Of a stretch of 64,000 nt of DNA, positions 43,808-52,782 are shown in pieces. Position 1 is the first letter of the stretch. Each line of letters begins with the position of its first letter. Both the position numbers and the translations under genes were made by a program. Source of the stretch: Chloroflexia bacterium SDU3-3 (lineage in GTDB: Bacteria > Chloroflexota > Chloroflexia > Chloroflexales > Roseiflexaceae); NCBI GenBank assembly GCA_009268125.1, contig WBOU01000022.1, positions 1 to 64,000 of the forward strand, read 5' to 3'. The notes under the pieces were generated by a model, which saw only the letters and a program-made list of their open reading frames with translations, ran no database searches and was not told the DNA's origin.

Positions 43808-43990
43808 TGGTGGGTGAATGCCCTACGCGGGCGGCGTCAGGGGCTCCGCGCCCCTGAACCCCCGCCAGGGGAGTGGCCCCTGGACGCCAATTTGAGGCGT
43901 TCCTGTGCTGTTCGCTGGCGGCTGGTGTTTGTGCATATGGCCATCAAAACATCAGCGACACCTTCGCCGCATGGGCCGGGTGGTGGGGTG
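43808..43990. repeat. Dispersed structured intergenic repeat, family A copy 2
   Basis: It has the same order of landmarks as the 9424 copy, but the hairpin arms are different sequences that still pair: TCAGGGGC/GCCCCTGA (43837-43857) and CCAGGGG/CCCCTGG (43865-43883). GCTGGTGTTTGTGCATATGG and CACCTTCGCCGCATGGGCC are retained. Confidence 0.8.
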
Positions 43991-44099
43991 GAGCAGCGAT
44001 CATGGCTCATGTGCGTTGTGGGCGCGGTGCATGGTCTGGCAGGCGGTTGTGCAGTATTTGCCGTGTCCCTATGCCACGCCTAGAAAAGTAATATCCGCT

Positions 44100-44204
44100 G
44101 CGGGTGGAGGTGATCCCGGTGCGGGTGAAGGCGATACCGCTGCGGGTGAAGGCGATACCGCTGCGGGTGAAGGTGCTCCCGCTGCGGGCGAGGGCTATCC
44201 CGCT
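44100..44204. repeat. Five-unit 21-bp tandem repeat
   Basis: Five units of GCGGGTGAAGGCGATACCGCT with scattered changes run back to back; a single related unit lies at 43751-43771. The frame is open on both strands, but there is no start with a ribosome binding site. Together with the flanking repeats it fills the 807-bp gap before the GT39-like gene; no gene is supported there. Confidence 0.85.
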
Positions 44205-44314
44205 GGTACAGATCTGCGCCGAAGGGGGAGATACGATAGCGCAGATCTCCTGCCCCAGCGCGGGAACGCTGGCATGGTGCCGAAGCCCGATTTTTCCTCC
44301 TCTGCTGGCCCGAT

Positions 44315-46810
44315 CTAGCGCTGGCGCACCTGGATCGTGGCCAGATCGAGCGACTGCGCGCCGTCGGCCATGGGCAGCACCGCGCCGCTGGCCGATTCGC
44401 GCAGGGTGAGGCGCAGCGTGTAGCTGCCGGGCGCGAGCGCGTCATCCACCACCCAGGGGTAGGTCACGGGGTTGTTCTTGTGGGTGTGCCACTGGGTTGT
44501 GGGCGACTCCACGCAGGGCGGGGCCACGGCGGATGCGACCGCGCCCGAGGCATCCACGATCTCCAGCGCTGCCGTGTACTCGCGGTCGATCGGCTGCTCG
44601 GCCTTCCATGTGAGCTTGAGGGTGTTGTCCTGCCCGCCGTAGAGCGCGGTGAGGCCCAGGTCGTACTCCTTGAGCGTGAGTCCGCCGGGCCACTGCGCGC
44701 CCGTGTGCTGGGCGGGCGTCACATCCAGCATGGTGTGGCGCTGCCACACGTCCACCAGCAGCTGCTGGTCGTAGCTGGCCCCATCCTGCTCCAGCGACAG
44801 CTCGCGCGGGGCGGGCACGGGCTGGCGGCTGTAGATCTGCATCTTCTGCTCGCCGCCCACGCGGATGGTGGCGAACAGGTGAAACTGCTGGCGGATCTGG
44901 TCCTCGGGCAGCTTGTTCTGGTCGAAGGGGATGTCGGCCAGCACATAGTAGTCGGGGCTGGTGTCGCAGCGCGGGGCGCGGCGGGTATACCAGTGGCCGA
45001 TCAGGTAGTCCTCGTTGCTGCCGAAGGTGCCCCGCATCGCGCCGGTGCGGTACAGCTCGCCCACCGCGCGCCACCCGGCGCTGTGCGGGAAGCCGAAGAA
45101 GCCGCCGACCGCGACCAGATCGGTGGTGGTGAATGCCTGGTAGATCGCTGGCTTCTGGCCGAAGGTGAAGCGGTACTCGGGGCTTTGGCGCAGGTAGGCG
45201 ATGGCGAGGAAGGGCGCAGCCAGCAGGGCCAGCGCCGCGCCGCCGCAGGCCAGCGGCCAGAGCAGCGGGCGGGCGCGGCGGCGCAGCAGGCCCACCAGCT
45301 GGGCCACCGCCAGGCCCACCAGCAGGGCGCAGGCCGGGTACATGGTGTAGAAGTGGGTCTTGGGGTCGCCCAGCACGAACGACTCGGCCAGGAAGGGCGC
45401 GGCGAACCAGACCAGCACGGCCCGCAGCGGGGCGGGCGTGGCTGGGGAGAGCGCCAGCGCCGCCAGGGGCAGGCCGAAGGCCAGCAGCGCTAGGTTCAGC
45501 CCGCTGGGCAGGGCCAGCGGCCAGCCCGCCAGGGTGGCGACGCTGGCCAGCAGCAGCAGGGCGGCCATGGCCAGGCCTAGCGGGCGCGGCCTGCCGTAGC
45601 GCCACAGCCAGGCCAGCATGCCCGCCAGCAGCGCCGCGCCCAGCGCGATGATCTGGTAGGCGGTGGAGTAGAAGGTGGCGCGGATGTAGTAGGCGGGCAG
45701 GTTGTTGAACAGCGCCACGCCGTCGGTCTGGCCGGTGCGCTTGCCCAGGTACTTGAGCGTGCGCAGGAAGTGCTCGTGCAGGAAGAAGGGCACGTAGAAG
45801 CTGGCCAGCAGCGCGGCGGCCAGCAGCAGCGGCGGGCCAAGCATGCGCAGCCACTGGGCGGGCCGCCAGCGCCGCTGCACGCCGCCCGCGATGGCCAGCC
45901 AGGCCAGGGCGGGCAGCACAAACAGCCCGTCGTAGTGGGCCAGCAGGCCGGTGGCCGCGAACAGCGCGACGGCCAGCAGCAGGCGGGCGGGCCGCGCCGC
46001 GCCCTGGCGGAAGCGCCAGGCGCACCAGACGGCGGCCACAGCCATAAGCGCCAGCACCATCTGGTACTGCAGCAGGCGCGAGAAGCCGATCATGAAGCCG
46101 TCGAAGGCCAGCGCGGCGGCGGCCACCAGCCCGGCCAGGCCGCTGCCCAGCACGCGGCGGCCCAGCACATAGGCCCCCAGCAGCACCCCCAGACCCGCCA
46201 GCGCGAAGGGCAGGCGCGCGGCCCACTCGTTGGCCGCGCCCAGCAGGGCCAGCGGCGCGGCGGGCAGCAGGATCTCGACCGGGCCTTTGGAGTGCCAGAG
46301 CAGGATGTCCTCGCGCCCGCGCACCGCGTCGGCGGCCATCAGGATGGCGCGGGCCTCGTCGCCCTGGTACTCGGCGTGGCCGAGGTAGGGCAGGCGGAAG
46401 GCCGCGCCCGCCAGCAGCACGGCGGCCAGGGCCAGCAGCTCGGCGCGGGGCGGCGGGGCGGCGGCGCGCGGCGAGGCGGCCAGCAGCCGCCAGCCAGCGG
46501 CCAGCGCCGCCGCGTCGAAGGGCAGCAGCACCAGCCACCACGGCATGGCGGCGGGCAGTAGGTAGATGCCGTAGAGCGCCAGCGACTGGAAGGCCACGCC
46601 GCCCGCCAGGGCCAGCAGGGCTAGCTCGCACCCGTCGGTCTCGTCGCCCAGCAGCCACAGGGCCAGCAGCGCGCCGGGCAGCAGCAGGATGAGCTGGGCG
46701 AGGGTGCCGCGCAGGCCCAGCGGGAGGGCGGGCAGCAGCGCGAGGTGGGCCAGGGCGGCGCAGGCCAGCAGCGCGATGCGCCAGCGGGCGGCGGTGGGGG
46801 GGAGCTTCAC
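44315..46810 (-). CDS. Polytopic glycosyltransferase (GT39/ArnT-PMT-like)
   Basis: The 831-residue protein has about twelve transmembrane segments in its first 560 residues. An Asp-Glu pair in the first outer loop (LGHAEYQGDEARAIL) is typical of GT-C enzymes that use lipid-linked sugars. A soluble C-terminal region (about 600-831) ends in a beta-sandwich-like part (LTWKAEQPIDREYTAALEIV, SYTLRLTLRES). It probably glycosylates proteins or envelope lipids. The start is uncertain: an ATG at 46861 lies in the loop of the previous gene's terminator, so a GTG at 46810 is preferred. Confidence 0.82.
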   Translation of the reverse strand: MKLPPTAARWRIALLACAALAHLALLPALPLGLRGTLAQLILLLPGALLALWLLGDETDGCELALLALAGGVAFQSLALYGIYLLPAAMPWWLVLLPFDAAALAAGWRLLAASPRAAAPPPRAELLALAAVLLAGAAFRLPYLGHAEYQGDEARAILMAADAVRGREDILLWHSKGPVEILLPAAPLALLGAANEWAARLPFALAGLGVLLGAYVLGRRVLGSGLAGLVAAAALAFDGFMIGFSRLLQYQMVLALMAVAAVWCAWRFRQGAARPARLLLAVALFAATGLLAHYDGLFVLPALAWLAIAGGVQRRWRPAQWLRMLGPPLLLAAALLASFYVPFFLHEHFLRTLKYLGKRTGQTDGVALFNNLPAYYIRATFYSTAYQIIALGAALLAGMLAWLWRYGRPRPLGLAMAALLLLASVATLAGWPLALPSGLNLALLAFGLPLAALALSPATPAPLRAVLVWFAAPFLAESFVLGDPKTHFYTMYPACALLVGLAVAQLVGLLRRRARPLLWPLACGGAALALLAAPFLAIAYLRQSPEYRFTFGQKPAIYQAFTTTDLVAVGGFFGFPHSAGWRAVGELYRTGAMRGTFGSNEDYLIGHWYTRRAPRCDTSPDYYVLADIPFDQNKLPEDQIRQQFHLFATIRVGGEQKMQIYSRQPVPAPRELSLEQDGASYDQQLLVDVWQRHTMLDVTPAQHTGAQWPGGLTLKEYDLGLTALYGGQDNTLKLTWKAEQPIDREYTAALEIVDASGAVASAVAPPCVESPTTQWHTHKNNPVTYPWVVDDALAPGSYTLRLTLRESASGAVLPMADGAQSLDLATIQVRQR

Positions 46811-46841
46811 GGGCGAACCTGCCAGTAGTACAAAAAGAGAA

Positions 46842-46875
46842 CGCGGGGACGATAGTACCATGGATCGTCCCCGCG
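46842..46875 (-). terminator. Terminator after the 46910-47941 gene
   Basis: CGCGGGGACGAT (46842-46853) pairs perfectly with 46864-46875 across a ten-base loop. On the minus strand it is followed by TTCTCTTTTTG. Confidence 0.88.
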
Positions 46876-46909
46876 CCTGGCGGTGTGGCTGTATAGGCTG
46901 TGTGGGTCG

Positions 46910-47941
46910 CTAGGCCTCGGTCTCGGGCTGCTGCGGCTGGGCGCGGCGCTGGGCCACGGCCTCGATCAGGGCGGCGCGGTTCTTCTTCCAGGCCTGCTCG
47001 ATGTCGTTGTTGTAGCCCGCCAAAGCCCACGGCGCGAATCCGTGCACCTCGGTCAGCATCGCCTCGACATCCTGCTCGTTCTTACCCTGCACGGTGATCT
47101 GCTGGCCGTGGCTATCGCAGAAGATGGCGGTGAAAGTCTTGCCCGCCGGGATGCCGTTCACGCGGCGCTGAGTCACCTGCTTGTACATCCACACCAGCTC
47201 GTTCAGGCGCATGGCGCTGAAGTCGGCGGCCACGGTGTAGACCAGCCAGCTGGTGGTGATGCGCAGCTTGTCGTGCTGCCAGCGCGGGGCCAGCAGCTCG
47301 TTCTCGATCTCCGACACCGTCATGGTCGGGTCGCCGAAGCGCGACAGGCGGCGCATGATCGGGTGGCGGGTCGGGTCGGTGTTCATCACGCCCGAAAACA
47401 CGCCCCAGGCACAGAACAGCAGGATGATACCGCCGATGCCCATGCCGATATAGCCCGGCATGCGGAAGTTGCCAGCGTCGAGCATGTAGGGCAGGAAGAC
47501 ATCGTCCAGGTCTTCCTCACGCTCGATCTCGGCAACTATCTTGGTGCGGATCTCGTTAGAGATCGGGATCAGCGCGCCCGAGACCTCAGTCACCTCGTCG
47601 GCGCTGGGCGACTCGACCAGCAGGATGCGGTCGTCGATCACCAGCGCCAGGTAGTTCGACTCCACGGTCTCGCGGCCCGTGCGGCTGGTCTCGACCATCT
47701 GGTAGCCGGTGTCGATCGCCTGGTCGGCCTTCACATTCACCCAGTTGCGCGAGACCTTGTCGGCATCGTCGATCTGCAGCAGCTCGCTGTGGTCGATATC
47801 GCGCGGGCCAGCGAAGAAGTTGGCGATGTAGCGGATGTTGAGCAGGCCGACGCCCAGCACGATCAGCGCGATGATCACGCTGGTGATGATGCGGCGGATG
47901 TTGGAGCTGCGGATGGTGTTGCTGATCAGCTGCGAGGACAT
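46910..47941 (-). CDS. Membrane protein of unknown function
   Basis: The 343-residue protein has one transmembrane segment near residues 20-42 (IITSVIIALIVLGVGLLNIRYI) and a second near 170-190 (YIGMGIGGIILLFCAWGVFSG). A soluble domain lies between them and another at the C-terminus. The latter resembles a folded alpha/beta module (LRITTSWLVYTVAADFSAMRLNEL, cut here; GKTFTAIFCDSHGQQITVQG). I do not recognise the family. ATG 47941 follows GGAAAG. It is a single-gene unit ended by a strong terminator. Confidence 0.8.
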   Translation of the reverse strand: MSSQLISNTIRSSNIRRIITSVIIALIVLGVGLLNIRYIANFFAGPRDIDHSELLQIDDADKVSRNWVNVKADQAIDTGYQMVETSRTGRETVESNYLALVIDDRILLVESPSADEVTEVSGALIPISNEIRTKIVAEIEREEDLDDVFLPYMLDAGNFRMPGYIGMGIGGIILLFCAWGVFSGVMNTDPTRHPIMRRLSRFGDPTMTVSEIENELLAPRWQHDKLRITTSWLVYTVAADFSAMRLNELVWMYKQVTQRRVNGIPAGKTFTAIFCDSHGQQITVQGKNEQDVEAMLTEVHGFAPWALAGYNNDIEQAWKKNRAALIEAVAQRRAQPQQPETEA

Positions 47942-48142
47942 GCGCAAAATCTTTCCGTTCAAAAAAGGCGAAACTCCGTCTCCGTATAGGTCGCTCGTGA
48001 AGGGGTGCGCGGCCTATTATGCCCGAGAAGCACCGAACTTCCATCGGTCTTGGGGCGGGTCTCGGCGGTATAGAGGAATCTTTATGGACGCGAAGGGTTC
48101 AGAAGAGGGCGATTCTTACGCTGGCCGTTGGGCAGAAATGAA

Positions 48143-48177
48143 GATGGCGGCAGATCGATGTGCGATCTGCCGCCATC
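48143..48177 (-). terminator. Terminator after the HEAT-like gene
   Basis: A perfect 15-bp stem (48143-48157 with 48163-48177) and a five-base loop are followed on the minus strand by TTCATTTC. It lies 14 bases after the gene's stop. Confidence 0.85.
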
Positions 48178-48190
48178 TGCGCCGGGCCTG

Positions 48191-48913
48191 CTACTCGGCG
48201 CTCTCGTTGGGGCCGTGCTGCTCGTAGCGCTCGGCCAGGGTGTGGGTGGTGCATGCGATCGTCTTCTCGCCGCCGCCCAGCAGCAGCTGGCGGGCGGTGG
48301 AGGCTGCCACTACGCCCTTGTTGACGGTGCTACCACGGTAGAGCGCCATGATCTCCTGGTAGTCCTCGCTGGAGCCGAGGCCGGTGAGGCCAACCACGGC
48401 GTTGGTGCGCACCACCATGTCCTCGCTGCCGCGCATGCGCTCGCGGTAGGCCTCGATCAGCGGCTGGCGCAGCTCGGGGGCCACGGCGGTAGTGTTGGAG
48501 AGCGCGATGGTGGCCATGGTGCGCGCGGTCGGCTCCCACTCCGCCGAGTCCACGATCGCCCACAGGGCGGGGTGGGCCGCCGCGCCCAGCCGCCCGATGA
48601 TCTGTGGCGTCTCGGTGGCCCAGAGGCGCGGCAGCTCATCCCACTCGCCGTAGGTGGCCACGGGGTACTTGCGCAGCAGCGGCTCGATCATGGCCAGCTG
48701 GGGCAGCTCGCCCAGCAGGCGCAGGGCGTGGATGGGCGCGAAGATCTCCGGCTCCTCGCCGTCGAACAGCTCGAAGTTGGTGGCCAGCTCAAGCAGCGGG
48801 GCGAAAGCGGCGGCCCCGCTGCGGGTAATGGTATGGATGAGCGCCTCGCTGGGGCGCAGCCCGGCGCGGCGCAGCTTCTGCACGTGCTCTCTGGCGGCGA
48901 AGTCAACGGTCAT
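48191..48913 (-). CDS. HEAT-like helical repeat protein
   Basis: The 240-residue protein is made of short helix pairs ([59 protein letters not shown]) that resemble HEAT/PBS-lyase-type repeats. No catalytic motif or signal peptide is visible. Its ATG overlaps the rnhB stop by four bases, so it is translated with rnhB. A binding or scaffold role is likely but not specific. Confidence 0.75.
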   Translation of the reverse strand: MTVDFAAREHVQKLRRAGLRPSEALIHTITRSGAAAFAPLLELATNFELFDGEEPEIFAPIHALRLLGELPQLAMIEPLLRKYPVATYGEWDELPRLWATETPQIIGRLGAAAHPALWAIVDSAEWEPTARTMATIALSNTTAVAPELRQPLIEAYRERMRGSEDMVVRTNAVVGLTGLGSSEDYQEIMALYRGSTVNKGVVAASTARQLLLGGGEKTIACTTHTLAERYEQHGPNESAE

Positions 48914-49572
48914 GGCGTTATGCTCCTTTTCTGCTCGCTCTCGGCCATCTGGTCGAGCAGCGCGGCGATCGGCCGGAAGGTGCGGCGGTGCTGCGCCGTG
49001 ACGCCGTGGCGCGCGAGCGCGCTGGCGTGGGCGGCGGTGCCGTAGCCCTTGTGGGCCGCAAAGCCGTAGGCGGGCAGGTGCCTGCCCAGCTCGGTCATCA
49101 GTCTATCACGGGTGACCTTGGCGATGATCGAGGCGGCGGCGATGCTGAGGCACAGCGCGTCGCCCCGGATGATGGCGCGCTGCGGGCAGGGCCAGTCGCG
49201 CAGCTGCACGGCGTCGATCAGCAGCGCGTCGGGCAGGGCGGGCAGCGAGAGCAGGGCCACCTGCATGGCCACCTTGGTGGCCGCCAGGATGCCGTGGCTA
49301 TCGACCACGTGGGCGGGCACCACGCCCACACCCCACGCGCTGGCGGCCTGGGTCACGCGGGCGTAGAGCGTGTCGCGCTGGGCGGCGGAGAGCGCCTTGG
49401 AGTCATCCACGCCCGCCAGCAGCTCGGGCCGCTCCAGCACGGCATCGGGCAGCACGGCGGCAGCGGCCACCACCGGCCCGGCCCAGCAGCCGCGCCCGGC
49501 CTCGTCGATGCCCGCGATCACGCGGTGGCCCGCCGCGCGCAGGCGCAGCTCCTCGTTTACAGTGGGTGCCAC
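48910..49572 (-). CDS. rnhB: Ribonuclease HII
   Basis: The 220-residue protein has the RNase HII signature [21 protein letters not shown] with the first catalytic Asp-Glu, and [10 protein letters not shown] with a further Asp. [17 protein letters not shown] and [11 protein letters not shown] follow. It removes ribonucleotides from RNA-DNA hybrids. The start is a GTG at 49572 with AAGG upstream, overlapping the end of the methyltransferase gene by 16 bases. The gene order rplS, methyltransferase, rnhB is close to the common rplS-rnhB pairing. Confidence 0.95.
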   Translation of the reverse strand: MAPTVNEELRLRAAGHRVIAGIDEAGRGCWAGPVVAAAAVLPDAVLERPELLAGVDDSKALSAAQRDTLYARVTQAASAWGVGVVPAHVVDSHGILAATKVAMQVALLSLPALPDALLIDAVQLRDWPCPQRAIIRGDALCLSIAAASIIAKVTRDRLMTELGRHLPAYGFAAHKGYGTAAHASALARHGVTAQHRRTFRPIAALLDQMAESEQKRSITP

Positions 49573-50315
49573 GGGTTGCCTTCTTCGGTGTGGGCCTGGG
49601 GCGCACCAGGGCGCTCGGCCAGGATGATGTGCAGGGATGCGCCGCCCGCCGGGTGCCACAGCTCGCGCACGGCGAACCCGGCCTGGGCGTAGCGCTGGCC
49701 CACCAGCGACGTGGGCGCTGGCGGCGGGTCGTGGGCCAGCACGGGGCGCTGGAGCGCAGCGCGGTAGAGCAGGTCGAGCGCGCGGTGGTAGAGCCCGCCC
49801 CCGCGCAGCTGGGCCGAGAGCACCACCACCAGCCGCCCGCCAGGGCGCAGCACGCGGGCCACCTCGGCCACGGCGGCGGGGGCCACGATGTACTCGCTGG
49901 GGAAGGTGGCGGCCACGGTGTCGAAGGCGGCGGTGGGCAGCGGCACAGCCCCGGCGCTGGCCCGCACCAGCGGGGCCGCCAGCCCGGCGCGGGCCAGCCT
50001 GCCCCGCGTGAGGCCCAGCATCTGCCGCGAGACATCCAGCCCCACGGCGGCGTGCTGCGGGCGGCTGGCCAGGGCCAGCTGCAGGTGCCCGGTGCCACAG
50101 CCCAGCTCCAGCACCCGCCCCCGCAGGAACGGCAAAGCGGCCAGCGACCACTGGGGCCACTGACCGCCTGAGACTATCGCCGCCACGGTGTCGTAGGTCC
50201 AGGCCAGCTCGCGGTAGAACCGCGCGAAGGCCCAGCGCACCAGGCGCGCGTAGACGCCATATGCTATGCCCGCTGGCCCACCCTGCGCCTGCGTGTTGTG
50301 ATCACGCCCAGCCAT
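49557..50315 (-). CDS. SAM-dependent class I methyltransferase
   Basis: The 252-residue protein has the SAM-binding motif [15 protein letters not shown], then [31 protein letters not shown] and the post-motif [13 protein letters not shown]. It belongs to the UbiE/Methyltransf_11 group; the substrate is unknown. It lies between rplS and rnhB on the same strand, with a 17-base gap to the rplS stop. Confidence 0.9.
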   Translation of the reverse strand: MAGRDHNTQAQGGPAGIAYGVYARLVRWAFARFYRELAWTYDTVAAIVSGGQWPQWSLAALPFLRGRVLELGCGTGHLQLALASRPQHAAVGLDVSRQMLGLTRGRLARAGLAAPLVRASAGAVPLPTAAFDTVAATFPSEYIVAPAAVAEVARVLRPGGRLVVVLSAQLRGGGLYHRALDLLYRAALQRPVLAHDPPPAPTSLVGQRYAQAGFAVRELWHPAGGASLHIILAERPGAPQAHTEEGNPWHPL

Positions 50316-50332
50316 GGGTGCCAGCTAGGCGG

Positions 50333-50683
50333 CTAGCGCCGCTCTTTGATGCGGGCAGCCTTGCCGGTGAGACCGCGCAGGTAGTACAGCTTGGCGCGGC
50401 GAACCTTGCCCTGGCGAACCACGCGGATGTTCTCGATGCGGGGCGAGTGGAGCAGGAAGGTGCGCTCGACGCCGATGCCGTGCGAGGCGATGCGGCGAAG
50501 CGTGAAGTTCTCGTTGATACCACCGCTGCGGTGGCTGATCACCACGCCCTCGAACTCCTGCACGCGCTCGCGGTTGCCCTCGACCACGCGCACGCCAATG
50601 CGGAGCGTGTCGCCAACGCGGAAGCTGGGGATATCAGCTTTGTACTGGCGCTGCTCAATCTCATTCAAAATCTGCTGCGACAT
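50333..50683 (-). CDS. rplS: 50S ribosomal protein L19
   Basis: The 116-residue product matches L19 over its length: [32 protein letters not shown] (shown in part), [27 protein letters not shown] and [23 protein letters not shown]. It lies at the 30S-50S interface. A consensus-like promoter and a leader hairpin stand upstream. Confidence 0.97.
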   Translation of the reverse strand: MSQQILNEIEQRQYKADIPSFRVGDTLRIGVRVVEGNRERVQEFEGVVISHRSGGINENFTLRRIASHGIGVERTFLLHSPRIENIRVVRQGKVRRAKLYYLRGLTGKAARIKERR

Positions 50684-50717
50684 GCGAAACCAGCCTTTGC
50701 CTTTTTACACAAATAAA

Positions 50718-50753
50718 TGGGGCCCCGATAGAGCTGTTTCCCCATCGGCCCCA
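50718..50753 (-). promoter_or_regulatory. Structured leader hairpin of rplS
   Basis: On the minus strand TGGGGCCGAT (50753-50744) pairs with ATCGGGGCCCCA (50729-50718), with a two-base bulge, and is followed by ATTTATTTG. It lies in the 5' leader, about 35-70 bases before the L19 start. It could be an attenuator or an r-protein binding site. Confidence 0.6.
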
Positions 50754-50787
50754 AAAAGCGCCTGACCATTGGTTGAGCCTGCGGCAG

Positions 50788-50816
50788 ATTATAACATAAG
50801 TGTGGACATGGGGCAA
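50788..50816 (-). promoter_or_regulatory. Promoter of rplS
   Basis: TTGCCC (50816-50811) and TATAAT (50793-50788) on the minus strand are 17 bases apart. The predicted transcript has a leader of about 100 bases containing the hairpin at 50718-50753. Confidence 0.78.
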
Positions 50817-50884
50817 ATGCCACCGCACCGCCTGCAGGGCCCACATCCAAGGGTTTATGGGTTCGTGATCCACTGAAGATTTTT

Positions 50885-50994
50885 TACCACCAAGACGCGA
50901 AGGCTCGAAGATTTCTACTACTTTTCTTCGAATCTTTGTGCCTTCGTGGTTTTTGGTTGCCTTTTTTTGGTGTCTTAGAGTCTTGGTGGTAAAC
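50885..50994. repeat. Family B repeat, copy 5 (inverted pair)
   Basis: TTTACCACCAAGACGCGAAGG on the left faces GTGTCTTAGAGTCTTGGTGGT on the right, with CTTCGAATCTTTGTGCCTTCG between. The two ends are inverted relative to each other and could form a long imperfect stem. The 50817-51047 gap has no gene. Confidence 0.7.
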
Positions 50995-51047
50995 GAATCG
51001 GCGCTCTATCGAGAACACTATAGACCCTGACCCACACCCACATAACG

Positions 51048-51076
51048 TTGACGCTCGCTAGCGGCTCGGCTATAAT
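51048..51076 (+). promoter_or_regulatory. Promoter of the tRNA-Arg gene
   Basis: TTGACG (51048-51053) and TATAAT (51071-51076) are exactly 17 bases apart. The tRNA begins 12 bases after the -10 box. Confidence 0.9.
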
Positions 51077-51087
51077 AGATCCTGCCC

Positions 51088-51163
51088 GCCCCCGTAGCTC
51101 AGTGGATAGAGCAACGGTTTCCTAAACCGCAGGTCAGCCGTTCGAGTCGGCTCGGGGGTACCA
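51088..51163 (+). tRNA. tRNA-Arg (anticodon CCU)
   Basis: The cloverleaf can be read directly: acceptor GCCCCCG with CGGGGGT, D-arm around GCTCAGTGGATAGAGC, anticodon stem ACGGT/ACCGC-side with loop TTCCTAA (anticodon CCT), and T-arm with GTTCGAGTC. The 3' CCA is encoded (51161-51163). It reads the AGG codon. Confidence 0.96.
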
Positions 51164-51309
51164 ACGCAGCGCCACGCGATCAATCGCGCGGCGCTTTTTG
51201 TTGCTGGGCGGTTACTTGCACGTAACGCCCCGCTGCGATACTAGAGACAAAATCGTTATAGCCCAGCATAGATCTACCCTTAGCCAATCACTGCAAAAAC
51301 GAGGCAGCT

Positions 51310-52527
51310 GTGTCGAGCAATACCCCAACTATCGAATCGCTTCAGGCCGAGCTAGCCCGCCTGCACGAGGAAAACCACCGCCTGCAGGCCCAGGTCGTCG
51401 CGCTCAGGCCCTTTCAGATCCTGGCCGAGCGCAGCCACGAGGCTGTGCTGGTCACCACGCTGCAGGGCACCATCGCCTTCGCCAACCACGCCTATCGAAA
51501 GCTCTACGGCTTCAGCGACGACGAGCCGCTCACCGGGCGCGATGTGGTCTCGCACGCGCGGCACCAGGACAGCGGGCAATTTCAGAAGTTCTTCGAGCAA
51601 CTGCTGTCCACCGGCTACTTCCACGGGGCCATCGAAGAGACCAAGATCGACGGCACGCCATTTACCGGCATGGCGTCGATCTTCGTGATCTCCGACGAGC
51701 AGAATCAGCCGCAGCAGTTCATCTCATTCTTCCGCGACATCACCGACCAGCAGAACAACGAGCAGCGGCTGCAGATCTTCGACCAGATGATCGAGAACGC
51801 CCCCGACGGCGTCGCCTATATGAGCAGCGACCGCACCTTCCTCTACGCCAACTCGGCCTTCCGCTCGATCATCGGGCGCGGCGATGAGCTGCTGGGGATG
51901 AACGGCAACGATGTGCTCGACCTCTCCCAGGCCGAGGACATCCGCGGCACCCTGGCCAGCACTGGCAAGTGGAGCGGGCGCACCAACTATCGGCATAAAG
52001 CTGGCCACCTGGTGCCGGTGGCCGTCACGGCCTTCATGCTCAAGACCCTCGCTGGCGAGAGCCTGATCGGCCTGATGGTACGCGACATCACCGCTGTGGT
52101 CGAGGCCGAGGCCGAGCACACCGCCATGCAGGAGCAGATCATCCAGGCCCAGCAGGCCACCCTACGCGAGCTTTCGACCCCGCTCATCCCGCTGGCCGAG
52201 GGCATCATCGCCATGCCGATCGTGGGCACGATCGACAGCAACCGCGCCATGCAGATCCTCGAAGCCCTGCTCGAGGGCATCAGCACCCACCAGGCCGAAA
52301 AGGCCATCCTCGACCTCACCGGCGTGAAGATCATGGACACCCAAGTGGCCAACGCGCTCATGCGCGCGGCCCAGGCCGCCAAGCTGCTGGGGGCCGATGT
52401 CACGCTCAGCGGCATCAGCGCCGAGGTGGCGCAGACGCTAGTGCACCTCGGCGTGGATCTCGGCACCATCACCACCCAGCGCGATCTGCAGCAGAGCATT
52501 GCGGCGGCATTTGGCCACGATCAGTAG
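51310..52527 (+). CDS. PAS-PAS-STAS stressosome-type regulator (RsbR-like)
   Basis: The 405-residue protein has an N-terminal coiled coil (about 8-32) and a PAS domain (ERSHEAVLVTTLQGTIAFANHAYRKLYGF, shown partly). A second PAS domain follows (MIENAPDGVAYMSSDRTFLYAN). A linker helix leads to a C-terminal STAS domain (about 285-400) with AILDLTGVKIMDTQVANALM, which keeps the Thr of RsbR-type phosphorylation sites. No kinase domain is present. It should sense a signal through PAS and act by partner switching. It starts with GTG after GAGGCAG and ends at a strong terminator. Confidence 0.9.
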   Translation: MSSNTPTIESLQAELARLHEENHRLQAQVVALRPFQILAERSHEAVLVTTLQGTIAFANHAYRKLYGFSDDEPLTGRDVVSHARHQDSGQFQKFFEQLLSTGYFHGAIEETKIDGTPFTGMASIFVISDEQNQPQQFISFFRDITDQQNNEQRLQIFDQMIENAPDGVAYMSSDRTFLYANSAFRSIIGRGDELLGMNGNDVLDLSQAEDIRGTLASTGKWSGRTNYRHKAGHLVPVAVTAFMLKTLAGESLIGLMVRDITAVVEAEAEHTAMQEQIIQAQQATLRELSTPLIPLAEGIIAMPIVGTIDSNRAMQILEALLEGISTHQAEKAILDLTGVKIMDTQVANALMRAAQAAKLLGADVTLSGISAEVAQTLVHLGVDLGTITTQRDLQQSIAAAFGHDQ

Positions 52528-52548
52528 CCCGCACCAGCCCGATACGCC

Positions 52549-52585
52549 AAGCCGCTGCCCAGACTGTTCTGGGCAGCGGCTTTTT
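52549..52585 (+). terminator. Terminator after the PAS-PAS-STAS gene
   Basis: AAGCCGCTGCCCAGA (52549-52563) pairs with its complement at 52568-52582 around CTGT and runs into TTTTT. Confidence 0.95.
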
Positions 52586-52608
52586 GCTGCGCTCTGCGCC
52601 CGCAGGGC

Positions 52609-52782
52609 CTAGTCAAAAAAGGGTATGTAGTGCCGCCCGACCTCGATCACCATGCCGATCAGGCCAATGACCACCCCCCAGTACCACGGGATCTCCGCAT
52701 AGATCGCGAGACCGATCATTCCGATAAAGAAAAGAAGGTACAAAAGAATATAGACGCGCAGATTCTTGACGTGCTTCAGCAT
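52609..52782 (-). CDS. Small two-helix membrane protein
   Basis: The 57-residue product is two hydrophobic helices (VYILLYLLFFIGMIGLAIYA and WYWGVVIGLIGMVIEVG) joined by a short EIPWY turn, with a basic N-terminus. No family is recognised. ATG 52782 is chosen since it leaves a clean positively charged start; a GAGG lies about 12 bases upstream. It stands alone between two terminators. Confidence 0.65.
   Translation of the reverse strand: MLKHVKNLRVYILLYLLFFIGMIGLAIYAEIPWYWGVVIGLIGMVIEVGRHYIPFFD

Noticed and set aside
43508-44314. Possible short protein genes in the 807-bp gap
   Set aside because: All frames lie in repeats and lack ribosome binding sites.
46811-46861. ATG 46861 as start of the GT39-like gene
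   Set aside because: It lies in the loop of a strong terminator for the upstream gene, so the message would be broken there.
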